A stretch of 64,000 bases of DNA from Rhizophagus irregularis (taxonomy: Eukaryota > Glomeromycota > Glomeromycetes > Glomerales > Glomeraceae), in assembly GCF_026210795.1 (NCBI RefSeq), contig NC_089429.1, positions 4,588,001-4,652,000 on the forward strand, written 5' to 3'. Position numbers and translations under genes: made by a program. Numbering within the stretch: the stretch's first letter is position 1; each line of letters starts with the position of its first letter. The notes below the pieces were generated by a model, which worked only from the letters and a program-made list of their open reading frames with translations, was not told the origin of the DNA and made no database searches. Positions 1 through 12,200 of the stretch are shown here, in pieces.

Positions 1-650
1 CAAGTATTAACTGTACCTTCATGTAAACTAATATTCAAACAGATTATAACTCGCTGAACAACTTTCAATTAATATAAGAAGTCGATTTACTTTGACTAAA
101 GTGCTCAAAATACGCTCTGAAGTGACAAAATGGAAAAAATAAAATTCGTGAATGAGTACCGTTGTGAAAAACGTGAATAACTCTTCAAATATTAACTGTA
201 CCTTCATGAAAACCAATATTCGAACAGATTATTACTCGCTGAACAACTTTCAATTAATATAAGAAGTCGATTTACTTTGACTAAAGTGCCGAAAATACGC
301 TCTAAAGTAATAAAACAGAAAAAATAAAATTCCATTGTGAAAAACGTGAATAACCCTTCAAGTATTAACTGTACCTTCATGAAAATTAATATCCAAGCAG
401 ATTTTGACCCGCCAAAAAACTTTCAATTAATATAAGAAGTCGATTTACTTTGACTAAACTGCCCAAAATACGCTCTGAAGGTAAAAAAAATTTGTAACTT
501 AGTACTATCATGTAAAAATGTAAATAACTCCAAAAATATTAACTGTGCTTTCATGTAGATTAATATCTTAACAGCTTCAAACTTGCTGAACTACTTTTAA
601 TTAAAGAGCAAGATTTACTTTGGCCAAAATGCTCAAACCATAATTTGAAA
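1..650. repeat. Tandem repeat, about 3.5 copies of a 173-185 bp unit
   Basis: The motif 'tattaactgtaccttcatg' recurs near positions 4, 189, 362 and (degraded) 536. Each is followed by the same block ending in 'aagtcgatttactttgac'. Copies 1-3 are close to identical and the fourth is diverged. The array probably continues to the left of the window. No coding potential is seen; a short ORF inside is incidental. Confidence 0.85.
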
Positions 651-1471
651 TATGTGTAAACAAACTATAATATTTGTTTATATTTAAATTCTGAGTTATT
701 TAATTTAAATATGTTTGTGTTTATATTTAAGGAAAAAAAATAAAATTTTACTTCTATTTTATTAGGTTTTTGTAAATGAAAAGACAAAAAAATAATCAGC
801 TGAAAAAATAAAAAAATTCTTTGTTAATAACCGTAATACATGATCACATGTTGCAATATTAAAATCGGAAATCCTATATTTAAATTGGTAATACGTATTA
901 CATATATGACCGATAGGCCAAATTATATCTCCTGCTATTACAATTGTAAAATAATATTAAAATTATGAATAAATTAAAAGTTTTTCTAATTTGAAAAATG
1001 CAAATCTTTCTGAATTACTCAAATTTTCAAATCTGTTTATTATAGTATAATCAATAGTTAATTTTCACTGCAAAATCTCCTAGGAATGGATAAATAAATA
1101 CATATAAAATTTACTACCCAGTAAGGTTTTTTTGGATGGTTCTAACCTCTACTTATTATTTATTTTATTTATTTTATTTTTTTTATAGAGAGAAATTGTC
1201 ATAATACATGTATTATTTTAAAATTAACATTTTAAAAATTAAATTGAAAAACTATAATTTATTAATTAACAATAAAATGTTTTTTGTTAAAATTATTTAA
1301 AAATTTTTTAAATTATAGCGAAAATGCTACAACAGTAAATAATATTATAATAGCGAAATTGATCAGCAAACAAATGAAAACATGCAAATATTGAATGATG
1401 TCTCAATTTAACAGGTATTTTCAGTGGCACAGGAAGAGTTTTTGCGAAAAGTTGGCATTAGAAGTTTTTTT
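651..1471. other. AT-rich intergenic stretch
   Basis: I see only A/T-rich sequence with short homopolymers here. There is no ORF, RNA gene or transposon end I can support. Confidence 0.5.
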
Positions 1472-1559
1472 CATTGACATTGACATTGACATTGACATTG
1501 ACATTGACATTGACATTGACATTGACATTGTCACTGACATTGACATTGTCATTGTCATT
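1472..1559. repeat. Hexanucleotide microsatellite (CATTGA)n
   Basis: About fourteen consecutive copies of the hexamer cattga, with a few changes (cattgt, cactga) towards the right end. This is a simple slippage-prone microsatellite. Confidence 0.95.
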
Positions 1560-2214
1560 TACATATAAAGTTATATAAGATTAATTTGAGAGTTTTTTAC
1601 CAAAAAGGAAATTTTTTTATAAAAAGAGAAATGATTTTCAATTTCGAGGCAATTCAGCAGGTGTTTTAATAACAAATTGAGAAATGATTTCCATAGAAAA
1701 TCTCGTGACAAAATTTATAATAAATTTAAAAATAAATGATCAACAAATGATCAACAAAATTGTTACTAGTTTTATAAAAAACGCCCAATAATATCTTTTT
1801 ATTGTTTTAACATCGAAAGTGTGATATTCTTGCGTCCGATCTATTTTTTTTTTTTTAAACAGTAACGCGTTTATTATTTATTTATCATAAAAAATGATTA
1901 CGTAAAAATCATAAGCACCTAAAAAAGACATACTTCCCTCTATAACTGAGTTTAATCAAATCTAAAATTAACTATATGATAAATTTAAAAATAAAAATTT
2001 GTTAATTTTAAAATCTATCTGTTGTGTAGAAGCGCTACTAATCTAATAATATTTTTTAAAAAGTTTTCTCTCTTTTTTTTTTTGACTTTTTTAATTTTCC
2101 TATGTTTTCTTATTTTCTCAAATTTTCTCTGAACTAAATCGTTAAAATATTGACTTCAAGAAAAATTAGACCCTAAACAATTATACTTTCCTAAAAAAAA
2201 ATTGATCTAAGCTA

Positions 2215-2249
2215 AAAAATAAAATAAAATAAAATAAAATAAAATAAAG
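2215..2249. repeat. Microsatellite (AAAAT)n
   Basis: Seven near-perfect copies of aaaat. It lies inside the retroposed insertion, downstream of its coding relic. Confidence 0.9.
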
Positions 2250-2405
2250 AAATTAAAACATTAAGAAAAAAAATCCGTAAATCTACGCTCTTGATGGAAA
2301 TGTATCCCGAAATTCCATATCGTTCGCATTAATCTTCAACCAGATCCAAGCGCAAATCCAAGAACATTGATCTTAAATTTGTTTAATTAAAAAGGACAAA
2401 TTTGT

Positions 2406-2995
2406 TTAACATTCGCTGTCGGAATCTTCTTTTCGTCCTTGCGTTGTCACTGCGCATTTTTTATTTTTATTAAAATTGTCTCTCTCTTTACTCGTCGTTC
2501 CTTCTTTGTTTGATAACTCTTTCTTCTTTTCCAAATTATCCAGACGTTCACTAAATTTATTGTTCAAATCGTCAAGTTCTTCATGTTCTTCTTTACTTCT
2601 GGGTATCGTGGAAAGTGGACTTGATAGTGCATCTAGAAATTTTTCACCATTAGATATTGTATGTGTAGGTACACTAAATTTATTGTTTTTCTTGAAAACT
2701 CCATCCTTTCCAATTAATTCGTCTTGCCCTTTCATTTGAAGTCCTATCCCTAGATCTTCTTCCATTGTGGATTTATAAATTGCTTGTAATAAATCATTTT
2801 CGTTGTTGAAATATATCAAAATATATTTAATCTTGTTAATTTTGATAATTTTAGCAAAGTAACTACCATGTTTTTAATGTATTCTTTCACTAGTATAAAA
2901 TCATTCTTTCCATTTTCCTTTTCATCTAATTTTCTAAATGCTTGCCACGCATATTTTTCTTTAATTTTCTTTACTTCCATTTTCGCGTTAAACAT
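2406..2995 (-). pseudogene. Frameshifted hydrophilic protein of unknown family, inside the retroposon
   Basis: Reading from an ATG at 2995, about 50 codons (MFNAKMEVKKIKEKYAWQAF...) run into a stop near 2822. The following 138-codon frame (2406-2819) has no ATG at its head. One single-base shift around 2840 would join the two frames into a product of about 195 residues. That product would be very rich in K, E, D and N, with a probable coiled-coil stretch near the end (SERLDNLEKKKELSN). I do not recognise the family. An unusually short intron (about 35 nt) could also join the frames, but that is less likely than a frameshift in a retroposed copy. The flanking 15-bp duplication supports the view that this is a dead insertion rather than a native gene. 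Confidence 0.45.
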
Positions 2996-3096
2996 CCTAA
3001 AAAAATAAGTTCGTTAATTTTTTGATACTGCTATATTTGAACCGCCTTTTAAGAAAATTTCTTCCATTTCTTTTATTAGACGCGTCCGATCTATTT

Positions 3097-4741
3097 CGTA
3101 TTTATCATATCATAATTAAGGAAATTTGATTGACCTTCCTGACTACGATAACCAATCTTTAAACTAATACATTTCCGGTTAATTAAAATTTTAACTGGAT
3201 TTTTTTTATTCTGATGGATTAATACTAAAAAAAAAGTATAATTTTTCATATTAATTTCATTTTATTTGCAGTCATTTCTGCTCTCTTAATTACCACGACT
3301 CTATAATAATGATTTTTTTTTTTATTTTTCGGTTTTTACTGTAAAGACTGAAACTTAATATTTCATGTAAATATTTTCGTGTATTATTTTATGATTTTGT
3401 GAAACATTATTTACCTTTTTAGTCTTTTTTATTTATTTTTTCTTTCGAGAATTTATCAAATTTTTGGATTTTTTTTAACCAAAAAATATTGTTTATTCTT
3501 TTTTGGTTTGGATCAAGACTATAATCAAATTAGAACTATGTCCTACGGCTTTTTCGATGTTTAATAAGATTTTTTTTTAGTCGATGATATTGTTTCTGAC
3601 TAATAAATTCACATGAAAATTTTTTTAGTGAGAATTTTTTTGATTTAGTGAGAACTTTTTTTGTTATTGAGATTGTTTTTTTTCAATATTATTTCCCAAC
3701 TAATAAATTTGCGTGAAATTTTTTTTTGATATTAACGAATTTTTTCAATGAGATTATATAGATACATAACAATATTAATAATTTTGTAATTAAATCTATA
3801 ATAAATTTTTTAATAAATCTATATAACTAAAAAAATTTGTCTGACGTTTGGGCATAACAGATAAATAATTTATCCCATGCCATATGATTAAAACCCGTGT
3901 CATGCCTCCTCTGATCTATTTATGGTCAAAACTATTCAACTAATCCAATTTCAGTTAGGTTCCTTCTTTTTTTCAAACCGAAAAATTTGTTTTTTCTCAT
4001 TCTTTTCCCATTTAGGTTTAATTTTTTTTCTCAAACTGAAATTAATAATCCCGATTTTTTTTTTATATTATTTTTTTTCGATCTTTTTTTTTTAGACCGT
4101 AGTTATTTTTTTAAAAAATTTTTTTTTCTTCACTCTTTTTGGACCGAATTATTTTCGGGTACTTATTTTTTTTTCAGATTCCTTTTTTTTCAGCAATTTC
4201 CCTTTTAAACCGATTTCTTTCTTTATCCTTTTTCTTTTCCCAATTTTTTTTTAATTTTTTTTTAAAAGAAATAAAATATTTATTAAATATATTTACAAAA
4301 TTATTATTTTTAAAAAAAAATCAATATAACATGTAGGAAAATTGACTGACGTTGATAGAAAGATAATTAAGATTTTTTCAATTAAATTGAACGCTGGATA
4401 AATATTTTGATTTTCAAATTCATAAAAATCAAAAAAAAAATTGATATTTTTACAATATTTTTATAATTAATTAATTGAAAAAATTGTTAATTTAATAATA
4501 GATTATTATAACCAAATCCATATCTGAAATCCTCTAAATAATCACCAGATTTTTTGAATAAAAATTTTAATTCAAATGGTTTAATTAAATAAATAACTTA
4601 TCGAGTAAAATGAGTATCAAAAGAATAATAATAAGTGAAATGAACAGATTCTAATACATTTAATTATTCAAATATTTTTAATAAGTTTGTTATAAGTTTA
4701 AGATTGACGTAATATAAAATAATAAGAATTAACAATAGTTG
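3097..4741. other. Pyrimidine-rich low-complexity intergenic region
   Basis: Long T-runs and T/C tracts dominate, especially 3960-4330. They create two phenylalanine-rich ORFs that I regard as artefacts. No gene, RNA or element boundary is visible. Confidence 0.5.
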
Positions 4742-4923
4742 ATACTATACAAAATAACTATTATACAAACTGGTGATATTGATGGTAAGTAAACTATTAT
4801 TTATTTATTAAAAATTTTTTAGATAATAAATAATTGTATATTATTTTTGTTTCGTAGATGATGATGAATATAATAATCCAAATCTTCATTCAGAAGAACA
4901 AGAAGAATTTGAAATTCCTGATG
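4742..4923 (+). pseudogene. Detached C-terminal exon pair of an expanded fungal family
   Basis: A short open stretch ends in ACTGGTGATATTGATG. A canonical intron follows (gtaagt at 4785 to ttcgtag at 4857, 73 nt). The next exon reads in frame as DDDEYNNPNLHSEEQ followed by EEFEIPDG. The acidic tail with 'NPNLHSEEQ' resembles C-terminal tails I associate with kinase and Sel1-type proteins of this lineage; that is recollection of a family style, not a search result. A stop codon (4736) closes the frame just upstream, and no kinase or Sel1 sequence precedes it, so this is a relic rather than a gene. Confidence 0.35.
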
Positions 4924-7900
4924 GTTCGTTTATTTTACAAAAATTATACTTAATGCATATAATAGTATGATTTCTTCTTTTTACATATGGGACTAAACCA
5001 ATAATAATAATACTCTAAGTTTATCTTTGAATATAAAAAATAACCTAAAAATTCAGTAAATTGTAACTTTATTTAATTTAATGTCTAAATACAATCTAAC
5101 GAATCATTGTTGATAATTATACCTGTTTTCCTGTTTTAAAAAATCTTTTTTTTCTTATATCAAATTATAAATACATATGATTCACTAAATAATTTTAATA
5201 TTTGAAATTAAAAAAATAAATCTTAATAGATACTATGTAAAATTATATTAAACGTTTTAATCGGTAGGCATTATTTATGTGGTTGTTCGCGTTTTGCTTA
5301 ATCTATTTTTATAATAGTCTTAATTTTATCATATCTTAATTTATCTAAAGTAAAAATAGTTTAATTAACGGAAATAAGGTTAAAATTTCGTATGAATATT
5401 GGAACATTTTTTTTATACTAAAATTATTTGGAGCTTTATATCAAGCAAAATTTCAGTTTATATCATTTTAATGATATCCTATAATCGGAAGCAATGGCAT
5501 AAAAAAAGACAATATTCTAAATATTCTAAGACGCTCTGAATACTTAATTTGTTAAAGTATGTGTAACAACAAAATAATTATCGAAAATTATTAGATTTTA
5601 TAGAGATAGAAACAAACAATGATAAATAATTAAAAATAATTTGTAAATTACCCATATTTTCATAATAACCAACTATACTATTTGAATTATTTATAAAATA
5701 ATTTTTGTACTGTTTGTATTATTAAAGTATTTTTAAGTTTTAACCCATTTTTTGTACTATTAGAATACCAATTTTTCTTTAGATAAATATCGTAATAATT
5801 TAGTTTAAAGAATTATTATTTAGTTTGCATTGATTTTCAAGAGTAGTAGTAAGACAAAAAGACACATTTTTACATTAATAAAATTTGAAATATATGATTC
5901 ATATGATAAATTTTCAATGCATCATTAAATGGCTGATGCATTATTGATAATCTTACTAAACATAATAGAATGAGAAGAATTAAGTGAAAGAAATTGTTCG
6001 CTTTATTTTAAATTTACAGTATGTAGTCATTATTCTAATGAACAACTTTTCAAATGTACTAATGTTCAGAATTTTATAGATAATGGCAATCTTAAACTAA
6101 GACTTTAAATAGATTTTTTAATATTGTATATTTATCGTTATTTATACTTTGAAGTTTGAGCAATTTACTATAATTTACTAATTTTATTATCTGTTATTAA
6201 AAATTATTAGTTAAACAAGGAAACTAAATAATTTATAAAAAAATAACTAGTACCAGTATTTAAGCTTATTGTAAGTCTATACTCTATCGCTATCATTACT
6301 TATGTTAATATTACTTAGAAATATTCAGTTTTAAAAAGGTGCACCACTCATTAAGTAAATAAATTCTATATTCAACTATCACTTCCAAAATGAAGTGAAA
6401 CATCTTTTATATCAGTTATAAATGGACAAAAACTTTTTTTACAATTACTTCATTATTAAAACCTGTAATTACTTCTTACCCATTACAATTCCAATCGTTG
6501 AATTGACACAATTAATTGACTAAACTAACTGCTGTAATCTATAACAACGTTTCCGTTCAAATAGTTTGCTTTTAAGTGAAAGAGGTTAGCTTAACATTTT
6601 TCTTAAGAAATAGAGGAAGGTTAACCTTGCTAAAATTGCAGTATTAATCTGAAAGATTTTAATTATATCTCTAAGACGAATAAGAATCGTTAGACAGCGC
6701 TAAGAATATTGAATTTTCTCTGTACCTCATAATAATCGTAACAATCGTATTTACGTGATCTTTATGACTAATATGAGTAAAGAAAGTCTATTTTTCGCAA
6801 AAGTAACTACAGTATATCGTGATATCAGAAGATCGAAAAAAAATTTTGAACAAATATTGAGCCTCGAATATTTACTTGATAAAGCACAGAGGCAGTATTC
6901 ATTCAAATAAAAAATATAGTAGTTTATTATTAAATTATTAAAATGTTGTAAATATTTATTAATTTTCTATTTATCTTCTTCTCAAACGTAAAATTGTTAT
7001 AAATTCGTAAAAGTAACATCAAATTACTTACTTTAAAACTAAGAAATTATCAAAAATATTATACAAGGTTAGTAGCTATAACATTATTACCTAACTATTT
7101 TTGTTAATCCATTAAAATTTCAAAATAAAAGTGTTTCGATTAACTAAAAATCATATAATATGACGCCAGAATAAAAAGAATATTGAGAAATCGATTTTAC
7201 AGATTTTTTTTTCTCACAAGTCTCACGATCTTATCAATAATTATTATATTAGTTGAACAAAGCATTCAGAGGGTCACACATGCATTTTGCAATTATATTT
7301 ACCGGTACATTACCTTTTTAGAATAATCATGGATCGTAACGATAAACTGAAGGTAAATAGCGTATTTAATACAAATTAGAATTGTTCACAGTTGTAAAAA
7401 TTTAAATTAGAATTGCTACCACTTCATCCTTAGAATCATTTTACAATCCAAAATCTGAAGAAAATTTTTGTTTTTTATTAACTCCTTCGAATATATAACA
7501 ACAATGTCATTTATATTTTTTCTTTTCTGAATTTCTTTTATTTATTTCTCCATATATAATTTATATATTTACTTATAAATCTCTTTTCATTCAATAAAAC
7601 ATAGTACGTTTGTTAATCACATATACATTATTCGTTCTTAAAATTATCATATAAATTATTCTATTCTCACCACGTAATAAGAACGAAAGTAACATCAATA
7701 ATCATTCATTTCGTAAATGATCTTAACGATAAATGTTAAACGATCATGAATTCTTGATCCTTGAACCGAAAAAAATGGTCGTATTTGAAAAATCTATGGC
7801 ATACAAAGACACACAGAAATACGTTTATTTTATCATTATTTAAAGTGACTAATTTAATTTAATTTGTTTTTATAGAGGAAAGTACGCTTAAAATAAAACT

Positions 7901-8097
7901 TGCTAGTTTAAATGTCATATAATCACTAAAAAGAAGACCGGCATCAGCTTATTTAAAAATGATTCCTAAAATACATTTTTATTTTGCAATTTATTTTGTG
8001 TCTATTCGTATAAAATCGATTTGTGTTTGATTGTTCCATAAGAAAAGCTTTAATTTTTAATTCTTAGAATTATTGATCAATTTAACCCCATCACCGT
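4924..8097. other. Long gene-free AT-rich region
   Basis: I read both strands and found no convincing coding exon, structured RNA or transposon terminus in these 3.2 kb. Only scattered short homopolymers are present. Confidence 0.45.
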
Positions 8098-8386
8098 TCA
8101 GTAATTACGATCTCTTATAGGAGAAATAGTATTACTCTTTTCTGCTGCATTATTAAAAGAAAATATAAAACTATCCGTACAATCCGTACAATTGATGAAT
8201 CTTTGTCCTTTATTACTTTTCCACGTTGCAGGATTATAACCACCAATAATTTGTCTTGAACCAGATATTCTCATTACTTCAATAGTTGGACCTTTATCAA
8301 CACATTTTGAGTGAAAAATTACTGGATCAAATCCATCTTGACTTCCACGTAATAATAATCGAGATTCATAAGGAATTTCGTCAAAT
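8098..8386 (-). pseudogene. TLDc-domain exon relic
   Basis: On the minus strand, an intron-like 'attattatag' at 8387 is followed by a frame reading FDEIPYESRLLLRGSQDGFD. It continues with an I-IGGYNPATWKS segment and a 'DSFIFSF' segment before stopping at 8098. These are the hallmarks of the first two thirds of a TLDc domain: LLxRGSxDGF, GGYNPxxW and DSFIFS. In fungi of this group TLDc usually follows a BTB domain. The final part of the domain (the Gly-rich strand after DSFIFS) is lost to the premature TGA, and no BTB region lies upstream. This is a broken fragment of a BTB-TLDc gene. Confidence 0.7.
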
Positions 8387-9226
8387 CTATAATAATTTTG
8401 TTTTCTTTATACAATTTACTTTAAGAGTATCCAATACATATGAAGGTATAAGTAAATTATCGACTGATTAATTATAATTATGTATGCACAAGATGAATTT
8501 ATGATACGTAAAAGTATGAAATATTGGAGAATTAATAAATTTGTTAGTTCAAATCAGGTATTCTGTATTTATGCACTAATTTGTCACATGGTCAATTTCA
8601 CAATACTGGTCAAATGTGGTCACATTGTTATAACGATATATTACTTTATATATTTAATTTATCATGCCTTATTTATTACACCATTATCATATTCGTTCAA
8701 ATTAGGAGATATGAAATAAATATTACATAATAATAAAGGAAATCTTTTTTATTTTTAATATATATAAAAGAAGTTACAGAATTTTAAATGTATTTAAATA
8801 TCTATGTTAATAAAAAGATAAAAGTTTATTGTTCATAAGGCTAATTATGATATTTATTTTATTTTTCACTACTTAATCAGTACAATTATTACTGTTGCTA
8901 CAATCTACACCTTGGTCCTACTTTAAACAGCTTCAAAACTCATTAACCAGTGAGCAGTAATTATATAAATATCCAAGATATATATAATATATTTCATCCC
9001 TTGACCTCTCAGTAATTAATAAAGATTATTAATTTTTAATTGCAAATTCCAAATACTCATTTGAAACTTTTATTTTAAAATTTATAAAGAAGACCCCACC
9101 TATTTCTAATAAAGGTTACCATAAAATTTCAACTTTATACATAAATTTATCTTACTTTTTATTGTAATTCTATTGGTAATTAATCCAAAAAGGAAAAAAA
9201 TCAAAATAACGCATTTTCTAATATAT
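8387..9226. other. Intergenic, nothing identified
   Basis: AT-rich sequence downstream of the Sel1-kinase gene. A 79-codon ORF on the plus strand (8480-8719) has no recognisable features, and I do not support it as a gene. Confidence 0.4.
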
Positions 9227-12200
9227 TTATATATGAGAATATTCATCATCAGACTCTTGAACAAAATATTCAGTAGTAAGTTCGCGACTTATAGAATATT
9301 CTTGTGAATGAGATTGTGTAATAGGAGTAGTATTTACTGGCTCTTGTTCTAAATTAGCTTTGTTTGCTTTTACAAATTCCATCATATCATTTTCCAATTG
9401 TTGATCATCAAATTTGGGCATAACATTATAATTTTCATCCTTGTTTACTCTATAATATTCATCAATACAATAAATCCATTGAGATATAATATTTTCAAGC
9501 ATTATTACAGTTGGTCTATTAGAAGGATCTTCATCCCAACATTTTTTCATTAAATCTATATAGCATTTTGGAGTATTTTCCATAATTTTAGGACGTTTCC
9601 CTTCACAAATACTTATGGCATCACACTCTTCATACATAAATGGAGGATTACCTGATGTAAATCCCCACATAATCATTGAAAAACTATAAATATCACTCGC
9701 TAGTGTATATGATGGATTTTTCCCTAATATTTCAGGCGCCATATAAGGCAAAACTCCATAAATTTCATTATCATTATCAGGATCTTGTAAATCACTTATA
9801 GGTCTACATAATCCTAAATCAATAATAAATAACTCATTATAATTATCTGAAATTAATATATTACCATCATGAAAATCACCATGAGCTAAATTTGATTCAT
9901 GAATTACTTTAAGTCCTAATATAATTTTTATCAATAATTGCAACTTTTCTTGCCACTTAAATTTAACTATCTCAGATAAGCATTTTTTCAAATTTCCCTT
10001 CTTTGCATAACTCATTATTACTAGATAATTTAAATTATTTGGATCTTGAGTAAATCCAAAGAATTGAATAAATTTCGAAAATGATTTTTTCTGACAATTA
10101 TAATGATATTTCCACTATACAAATAATAAAAAAAAATTATTAAATTTTTTTAAAAGTAAATAAAATTTGCTTATTGAATTATATGTAAATACTATACCTC
10201 ATCCAGAAATTTATCATTTAAATTTGATGAATTATCAAGCACTTTAAGAACGACCTCATATTCCATTTGTCTATTCCATTGTTGTTTTTTAAAATTCCAA
10301 CTATAAATAGGTCCATCTGACCAAATAGCTTTATGAATTTCACTAAATCCACCTTTATCATGATAATTAATACTTGAAAGTTTATTATAAGGTATCCACT
10401 CTAAAATTTCATAACTATTTTTAGCATTTAGCTGTGCTTCTTGAATAAATTTATCAATAAATTCATTTTTACTAGTCCACTTTGAAAAATTCCTTTTTAA
10501 TCGTTTAGTATTACATTTTTGACACCATTGGTAATTACTATATGGTCGTCTGCATTCATTACATAATTCATTCTTATTTTTAAAACTTACACCATCACTT
10601 TCTGCTGCTTTTTGATGCCAATAAAGGGCTTTTTCTAAATTCCTTTCTGTTCCTTTCCCATCTTTGTAATATATAGATAAACTATTCATTGCTTCTTTGA
10701 CACCATTCTCTGCTGCTTTTTGATACCAATATAAGGCTTGTTTAAAATTTTTTTTTATTCCTTTTCCATTTTCGTAACATCTGCCTAATAACCACATTGC
10801 ACCAATGTGACCATTTTCTGTTGCTTTTTGATACCAATGAAAGGCTTTTTCTAAATTCTTTTTTGTTCCTACTCCAAGTTCATAACATAAGGCTAAACTA
10901 AAAATTGCTTCTTCTTGACCATTTTCGGCTGCTTTATGATACCAACAAAAGGCTTTTTTTAAATTCTCTTCTGTTCCTTTGCCAAATTCATAACATATGG
11001 CTAAGTCAAACATTGCACTAGTCTGATCATTTTCTGCTGCTTTTTGATACCAATGAAAAGCTTTTTCTAAATTCTTTTCTGTCCCTTCTCCATCTTTATA
11101 TTTATTGGCTAAATTAACCATTGCTACCTTATCACCATTTTCTGCTCCTTTTTGATACCAATAAACGGCATTCTCTAAATTCTTTTCTATTCCTTCTCCA
11201 CTTTCAAAACATATGGCTATTTGATTTATAGCTTCTTTACGACCATTTTCTGCTGCTTTATGATACCAATAAAAGGCTTTTTCTAAATTCTTTTCTATTC
11301 CTTCTCCATTTTTATATTTATTGGCTAAATTAAACATTGCTTCTTCATCACCATTTTCTGCTCCTTTTTGACACCAATAAAAAGCTTTTTTAAAATCCTT
11401 ATTTGTTCCTTCTCCATTATAATAATATAGAGATAAATTATACATTGCGTTTTTATCATTCATTTCTGCTGCTATTTCATACCAAATAAAAGCTTTTCTT
11501 AAATCCTTTTCTGTTCCTTCTCCATAATAATAATTATATGCTAAATTAAACATTGCTTCATTATCACCTTTTTCCATTGCTTTTTGATACCAATAAAAGG
11601 CTTTTTCTAAATCCTTTTCTGTTCCTTCTCCATTTTTATAATAAATAGCTAAATTCCACATTGCATGAATATAATTATTTTCTGATGCCTTTTGATACCA
11701 ATGAAAGGCTTTTTCTAAATTCTTTTCTATTCCTTCTCCATTTTCATAATGTGTAGCTAAACAAAACATTGCTTCTTCATTATCATTTTCTGCTGCTTTT
11801 TGAATCCAATAAAAGGCTTTTTCTAAATCCTTTTCTGTTCCCATTCCATTACGATAGCAAAATGCTAAAACAATCATTGCTTTAATATGATCAATTTCTG
11901 CTGCTTTTTGATACCAATGAAAGGCTTTTTCTAAATTCTTTTCAATTCCTTCTCCATTATAATAACATATGGCTAAATTATACATTGCATCATTATTACC
12001 ACTTTCTGCTGCTTTTTGATACCAATAAAAGGCAGTTTCTAAATTCTTTTTTGTTCCTTCTCCATTTTTATAACACACAGCTAAATTATGCATTGCATCA
12101 ATTTGCCCATTTTCTGCTGCTTTTTGATACCAATAAAAGGCTTTTTTAAAATTCCTTTTTGCTTCTTCTCCATTTCTATAATATGCAGCTAAATCAAACA

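Larger units (their letters stand above)
1832..3096 (-). mobile_element. Retroposed insertion with 15-bp target duplication and A-tail
   Basis: The 15-mer gcgtccgatctattt occurs at 1832-1846 and again at 3082-3096. Read on the minus strand, the sequence between them ends in a run of about 13 A immediately before the left copy. This is the arrangement left by target-primed reverse transcription: target duplication, insert, poly(A), target duplication. The insert (1847-3081) carries a frameshifted coding region. It may be a 5'-truncated non-LTR element or a retroposed mRNA; the sequence alone does not decide. The duplication is exact, which suggests a fairly recent event. Confidence 0.6.

Noticed and set aside
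1-650. CRISPR array
   Set aside because: The repeat unit is 170-185 bp with no spacer/repeat alternation, and the genome is eukaryotic.
3987-4336. Two plus-strand ORFs rich in phenylalanine and leucine
   Set aside because: They are produced by T/C homopolymer tracts; composition and lack of domains argue against real proteins.
8286-8719. Plus-strand ORFs of 61 and 79 codons
   Set aside because: The first lies antisense to the TLDc relic; the second has no recognisable motif, context or homologue in the window.
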